Assembly: GCA_012511995.1 (NCBI GenBank)
Contig: JAAZFA010000391.1
Location: 1 to 7,187, forward strand
DNA from: Thermoproteota archaeon
Lineage (GTDB): Archaea; Thermoproteota; Bathyarchaeia; Bathyarchaeales; Bathycorpusculaceae
Direction: 5' to 3'
Length of the DNA: 7,187 bases
In this document: positions 5,678 through 7,187 of the stretch, piece after piece
How the letters are laid out: each line of letters opens with the position of its first letter
Numbering within the stretch: position 1 is the stretch's first letter
The notes under the pieces: generated by a model
Database searches by the model: none
The model's input: the letters and a program-made list of their open reading frames with translations, nothing else
What the model was told of the DNA's origin: nothing
Made by a program: the position numbers and the translations under genes

Positions 5678-6994
5678 TTAAAGGTACTTGTTTAAGTCTA
5701 CTTTTTTGTAATCTACTTTACTAAAGCCTTTACCTGTGGAAGTCAGTGGTGCGGTGGCGTCTAAGCCTGCTTTGGCTGTGATTGCTTTTTTTCCCTCAGA
5801 TAAGTCGCCTGAGGGGTCAAGAGATGATCCGGGTTGTTTGCTGAGGATGATTGTGTTTTTGTCGACTTGGAATCTGGTTGCGATTGCCCATTCGACGTCG
5901 TGGGGGTCATAGATGTTAATGTCTTCATCTACTATGACGCAGTGTTTGAGTGAACCGTGACCTTTGAAGGCGGCATCGATTGCTTTGTTCCCGTCGTCTG
6001 GGTTTTTTTTCTTGATTTGAACGACGGCGTGGAGCCAGCTGCATCCGCCAGGAGTGATATAGACATCTTTAACTTCGCAGACTTTGCCCACTTCTTTGTA
6101 GATGGTTGGTTCTTTGGGCATGCCCATCAAAAATTTATGTTCATTTCTGCCTGCGAGTATGGTTTGGTAGATTGGGTTTTTGCGGTGTGTGATACATTTG
6201 ATTTCTATTACTGGTTGTTGGCGTGTGCGGTCAACTATGCCAGTTAGGTCTAGGAATGGTCCTTCGGTGACTTTTTCTTTGGTTATTTTTCCTTCGAAAA
6301 CGAACTCTGTGTCAGTTGGTACTTCTAGGTCGACTGTTTTACATTTTATAAGGTCGGTCTTTTCAAGCGCATTTGCCATGGCGAGTTCATCAGCACCCAT
6401 TGGTAGGGTAGTTGCAGCCGCAAGGAGCACTGCTGTGGAGTTGCCTAGGCAGATGGCTATGTCTAGTTCGCCTCCGGCATTGGTGAGTGCGGTGTCAGTT
6501 CCTCTGTGTTCGACGATACGGGCAACGAAGTGGTTTTTGTCTTTAAGCATGAGTCGGTGGAAGCACATGTTGCGGTTGCCGGTTTTGGGGTCGTTTATGA
6601 TGGAGCACGCTGAGGCGATGTATTTTCCGCCGTCTTTATCGGTGTAGTGCATGATGGGCAGCTTGGTTAGGTCCACGTCTGCGCCTGATGCGGTGACTTC
6701 TTGGCAGGCAGCTTTAGTTACCATTTTAGGCGCAACTGGATACTCGATGGCATCGAGCAGTTTGGGTAATAGTTGCTCTTTTGTGATGCCCATGCTGCGG
6801 CATATGAGTTCTTTGGATGAAACCAGTCCTGCTATGACTGGGATGTTTGATTCTTTGATGTTTTCAAACAGTATTGGTTTTTCACCATTTGCGGCGATGA
6901 TGCCTGCCATTTCGTATTCTGTTGAGACAGGTTTTGTGATCTTGGTTAGTTCCCCTGTGTTTTGGAGTTGTTCTATAAAGTTTCTTAAGCCCAC
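5678..6994 (-). CDS. UbiD-family decarboxylase, probable anhydromevalonate phosphate decarboxylase
   Basis: This is a UbiD-family, prenylated-FMN-dependent decarboxylase. In the archaeal mevalonate pathway its family converts trans-anhydromevalonate 5-phosphate to isopentenyl phosphate and CO2. From GTG 6994 the protein is 438 residues. Visible motifs are GLRNFIEQLQNTGEL at the N-terminus (UbiD 'LRxFLExLexxGEL'), NRNMCFHRLML (around 140-150, the cofactor/metal-binding strand with Arg147), EGPFLDLTGIVD (244-255, conserved Glu), EHKFLMGMPKEPTI (285-298), TPGGCSWLHAVVQIKK (314-329), VDEDINIYD (355-363), ATRFQ, GSSLDPS (389-395) and GLDAT (410-414). GTG is preferred over a TTG 16 codons earlier because AAGGAG lies seven bases before it and the family starts there. 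First gene of the operon; the next gene begins 11 nt after its stop. A UbiX-type flavin prenyltransferase must be encoded elsewhere. Substrate is assigned by context with the AcnX pair, not by residues alone. Confidence 0.9.
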   Translation of the reverse strand: MGLRNFIEQLQNTGELTKITKPVSTEYEMAGIIAANGEKPILFENIKESNIPVIAGLVSSKELICRSMGITKEQLLPKLLDAIEYPVAPKMVTKAACQEVTASGADVDLTKLPIMHYTDKDGGKYIASACSIINDPKTGNRNMCFHRLMLKDKNHFVARIVEHRGTDTALTNAGGELDIAICLGNSTAVLLAAATTLPMGADELAMANALEKTDLIKCKTVDLEVPTDTEFVFEGKITKEKVTEGPFLDLTGIVDRTRQQPVIEIKCITHRKNPIYQTILAGRNEHKFLMGMPKEPTIYKEVGKVCEVKDVYITPGGCSWLHAVVQIKKKNPDDGNKAIDAAFKGHGSLKHCVIVDEDINIYDPHDVEWAIATRFQVDKNTIILSKQPGSSLDPSGDLSEGKKAITAKAGLDATAPLTSTGKGFSKVDYKKVDLNKYL

Positions 6995-7001
6995 TTTGGT
7001 T

Positions 7002-7007
7002 CTCCTT
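7002..7007 (-). promoter_or_regulatory. Ribosome binding site of the UbiD-like gene
   Basis: AAGGAG on the minus strand, seven bases before GTG 6994. It is the strongest Shine-Dalgarno match in the window and fixes the start of the decarboxylase. Confidence 0.75.
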
Positions 7008-7024
7008 AGGCAAAGTTTAGCGGG

Positions 7025-7042
7025 TTGTTTCTTAAAAAACAA
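7025..7042. repeat. Near-palindrome in front of the isoprenoid operon
   Basis: TTGTTTCTTAAAAAACAA equals its own reverse complement at 16 of 18 positions. It lies about 30-50 bp upstream of the decarboxylase start, either in the leader or across an alternative A/T-rich TATA-like element. It is a candidate operator. AT-rich composition makes chance palindromes easier. Confidence 0.35.
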
Positions 7043-7082
7043 TCGCCAGTCTTCGTTTGTTCTCTTTGTGTGGGTGTTGGGT

Positions 7083-7089
7083 GTATAAG
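7083..7089 (-). promoter_or_regulatory. TATA-like element of the isoprenoid operon
   Basis: On the minus strand CTTATAC resembles an archaeal TATA box. Transcription would start near 7060, giving a leader of roughly 65 nt. A second candidate is the TTTTTTAAG within 7032-7040, which would give a leader of about 16-20 nt. The sequence does not settle which one is used. Confidence 0.35.
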
Positions 7090-7097
7090 TATCGACA

Positions 7098-7114
7098 CCA
7101 CGCTCTGGGCGTGG
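7098..7114. repeat. Perfect 6-bp inverted repeat next to the TATA-like element
   Basis: CCACGC-TCTGG-GCGTGG forms a perfect six-base-pair stem with a five-base loop in an otherwise T/G-rich stretch. In the minus direction it ends eight bases before CTTATAC, where an archaeal regulator site or extended BRE region would be. On the plus strand it is followed by T-rich sequence, so a terminator for a plus-strand transcript is another reading, but no plus-strand gene is seen before it. Confidence 0.4.
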
Positions 7115-7187
7115 GGTTTGCTGGTTTTTTTGATTTGGGTTGTTTTTTGCAGCCTATTTAGGTGTGGGTGGAGTGTTTGTGCCACAC

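Noticed and set aside
6995..7042. Longer UbiD-like protein starting at TTG 7042
   Set aside because: The extra 16 residues (MFFKKQPAKLCLRRTK) do not belong to the family N-terminus, and the strong AAGGAG site serves the GTG at 6994.
5299..7088. Several plus-strand open frames opposite the dehydratase and decarboxylase genes
   Set aside because: They lie antisense to well-conserved enzymes and show no domain motifs or ribosome sites; they are reading-frame shadows.
7098..7124. Hairpin plus T-rich stretch as a plus-strand terminator
   Set aside because: No plus-strand gene precedes it in the window, and archaeal termination relies on T tracts rather than hairpins. It is kept only as a repeat.

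Overview
The window looks archaeal, most likely a Thermoproteota/Bathyarchaeia-type genome, possibly metagenome-assembled. The lineage is inferred from gene content and protein style, not from a marker tree. The evidence is an archaeal uS2 ribosomal protein, an archaeal-type enolase, a MEMO-family protein in the archaeal order eno-rps2-memo, an archaeal BRE/TATA promoter, T-rich terminators, and the two-subunit aconitase-X dehydratase plus UbiD-like decarboxylase of the archaeal mevalonate route. GTG and TTG starts are common.

Layout from right to left (all intact genes are on the minus strand): 6995-7187 is a non-coding upstream region with a Shine-Dalgarno site, a TATA-like box and two inverted repeats. 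Next comes a tight three-gene operon, 6994 to 4093: a UbiD-family decarboxylase (probable anhydromevalonate phosphate decarboxylase), then the large and small subunits of phosphomevalonate dehydratase. The operon ends in a T-rich terminator at 4071-4092. The stretch 3252-4092 has no intact gene. It holds a broken multi-membrane-segment protein gene (3390-3819, one in-frame TGA and one frameshift at a C-run), a start-less plus-strand open frame with one membrane segment, and the enolase promoter. Then follows the operon eno (GTG start), rps2 and memo (TTG start), 3251 to 288, with gaps of 17 and 4 nt. At the left edge a plus-strand histidine-kinase ATPase tail converges on memo, overlaps it by 17 nt, and carries an in-frame TAA inside its N-box.

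How the genes work together: the 4093-6994 operon encodes two consecutive steps of the archaeal (modified) mevalonate pathway. Phosphomevalonate is dehydrated to trans-anhydromevalonate 5-phosphate, which is decarboxylated to isopentenyl phosphate. A separate isopentenyl phosphate kinase (not in the window) would finish IPP for lipid synthesis, and the decarboxylase would need prenylated FMN from a UbiX-type enzyme (also not in the window). The eno-rps2-memo unit is an archaeal housekeeping cluster. In other archaea it often continues into mevalonate kinase, but here it runs into the decaying kinase gene.

I see no convincing new system. The points most worth a second look are the two broken genes, the long acidic N-terminal extension of uS2, the altered metal loop of enolase, and the possible operator repeats in front of the isoprenoid operon.
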